The notes beneath the pieces were generated by a model. That model saw nothing but the letters and a program-made list of their open reading frames with translations. It was not told where the DNA came from and searched no databases. Below are positions 63,988-64,000 of a stretch of DNA of 64,000 bases, piece by piece. A program made the position numbers and the translations under genes. How positions within the stretch are numbered: the stretch's first letter is position 1; every line of letters starts with the position of its first letter. This DNA comes from JBCCIM01 sp965263205 (GTDB taxonomy: Bacteria > Bacteroidota > Rhodothermia > Rhodothermales > JAHQVL01), in contig CBDHHF010000016.1 in assembly GCA_965263205.1 (NCBI GenBank), forward strand, positions 1-64,000. Direction: 5' to 3'.

Positions 63988-64000
63988 TGAGGTTTGGTTG

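Noticed and set aside
1..64000. tRNA, rRNA or intact insertion sequence
   Set aside because: I scanned for cloverleaf ends, conserved rRNA words and transposase motifs (DDE, HUH) and saw none; a tool-based scan could still find a tRNA I missed.

Overview
The window looks like chromosome from a marine member of the Rhodothermia/Balneolia branch of the Bacteroidota. The grounds are three secreted proteins with type IX secretion (T9SS) type-A sorting tails, four TonB-dependent receptors, two ECF sigma/FecR switches beside receptors, a DUF4249-type lipoprotein after a receptor, DUF5683- and DUF5666-type proteins, and type I sulfatases. GC content is mid-range (roughly 50-53% by eye). The palindrome GCCGGC is strikingly frequent. 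I see no rRNA, tRNA, CRISPR array, prophage or intact transposase.

Layout. 1-4.5 kb: an RND/MMPL transporter, a LolA-like protein and an outer-membrane barrel protein (+). 4.5-4.8 kb: a short dispersed repeat, a MITE-like element and a bidirectional terminator. 4.8-11.4 kb (-): a FecI/FecR/STN-receptor switch and a DUF5666 T9SS cargo protein. 11.4-19.1 kb (-): a five-gene group of lipoprotein, GAF-sigma54 activator, Ser/Thr kinase with PEGA domains, Kelch T9SS protein and DUF5683 protein, ending on an 11-copy heptanucleotide tract. 19.3-20.9 kb: two cspA-like genes that share a conserved leader. 21-23.7 kb: a cytochrome c, a SoxC-type sulfite dehydrogenase and a redoxin. 24-27.1 kb: an orphan basic protein, a pseudo-receiver regulator, a membrane AraC regulator and a small secreted protein. 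27.3-30.4 kb: two sulfatases, the first frameshifted. 30.5-31.6 kb (-): DoxX and a frameshifted mtgA. 31.9-38.7 kb (-): a second FecI/FecR switch driving two tandem receptors, one frameshifted. 38.9-43.5 kb: a second MITE copy, a GNAT acetyltransferase, an O-methyltransferase, an HxlR regulator, a quinone oxidoreductase and an M23 peptidase. 43.5-45.2 kb: gene-poor, with one 42-residue small membrane ORF and a 276-bp tandem duplication. 45.2-50.1 kb: ECF sigma, membrane zinc-finger anti-sigma and three exported HEAT-repeat proteins. 50.2-55 kb: an SRPBCC protein, a frameshifted nitrilase, a T9SS protein and a Tat-exported TIM-barrel protein. 55.3-64 kb: a NEW3-domain membrane protein, an ABC ATPase, two paralogous permeases, a receptor and a DUF4249-type lipoprotein.

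Themes. Envelope signalling and uptake dominate: two FecI/FecR/receptor cascades, one sigma/anti-sigma/HEAT-repeat locus and one kinase/sigma54 module. Sulfate-ester hydrolysis and sulfite oxidation lie within 10 kb of each other. Seven single-base indels interrupt five otherwise intact genes, mostly in short runs, which suggests draft-sequence errors at least as much as gene decay. The least familiar items are the sigma/anti-sigma/triple HEAT locus, the shared csp leader, the non-coding repeat families and the HIP1-like abundance of GCCGGC. All functional statements rest on reading motifs by eye; no database search was run.
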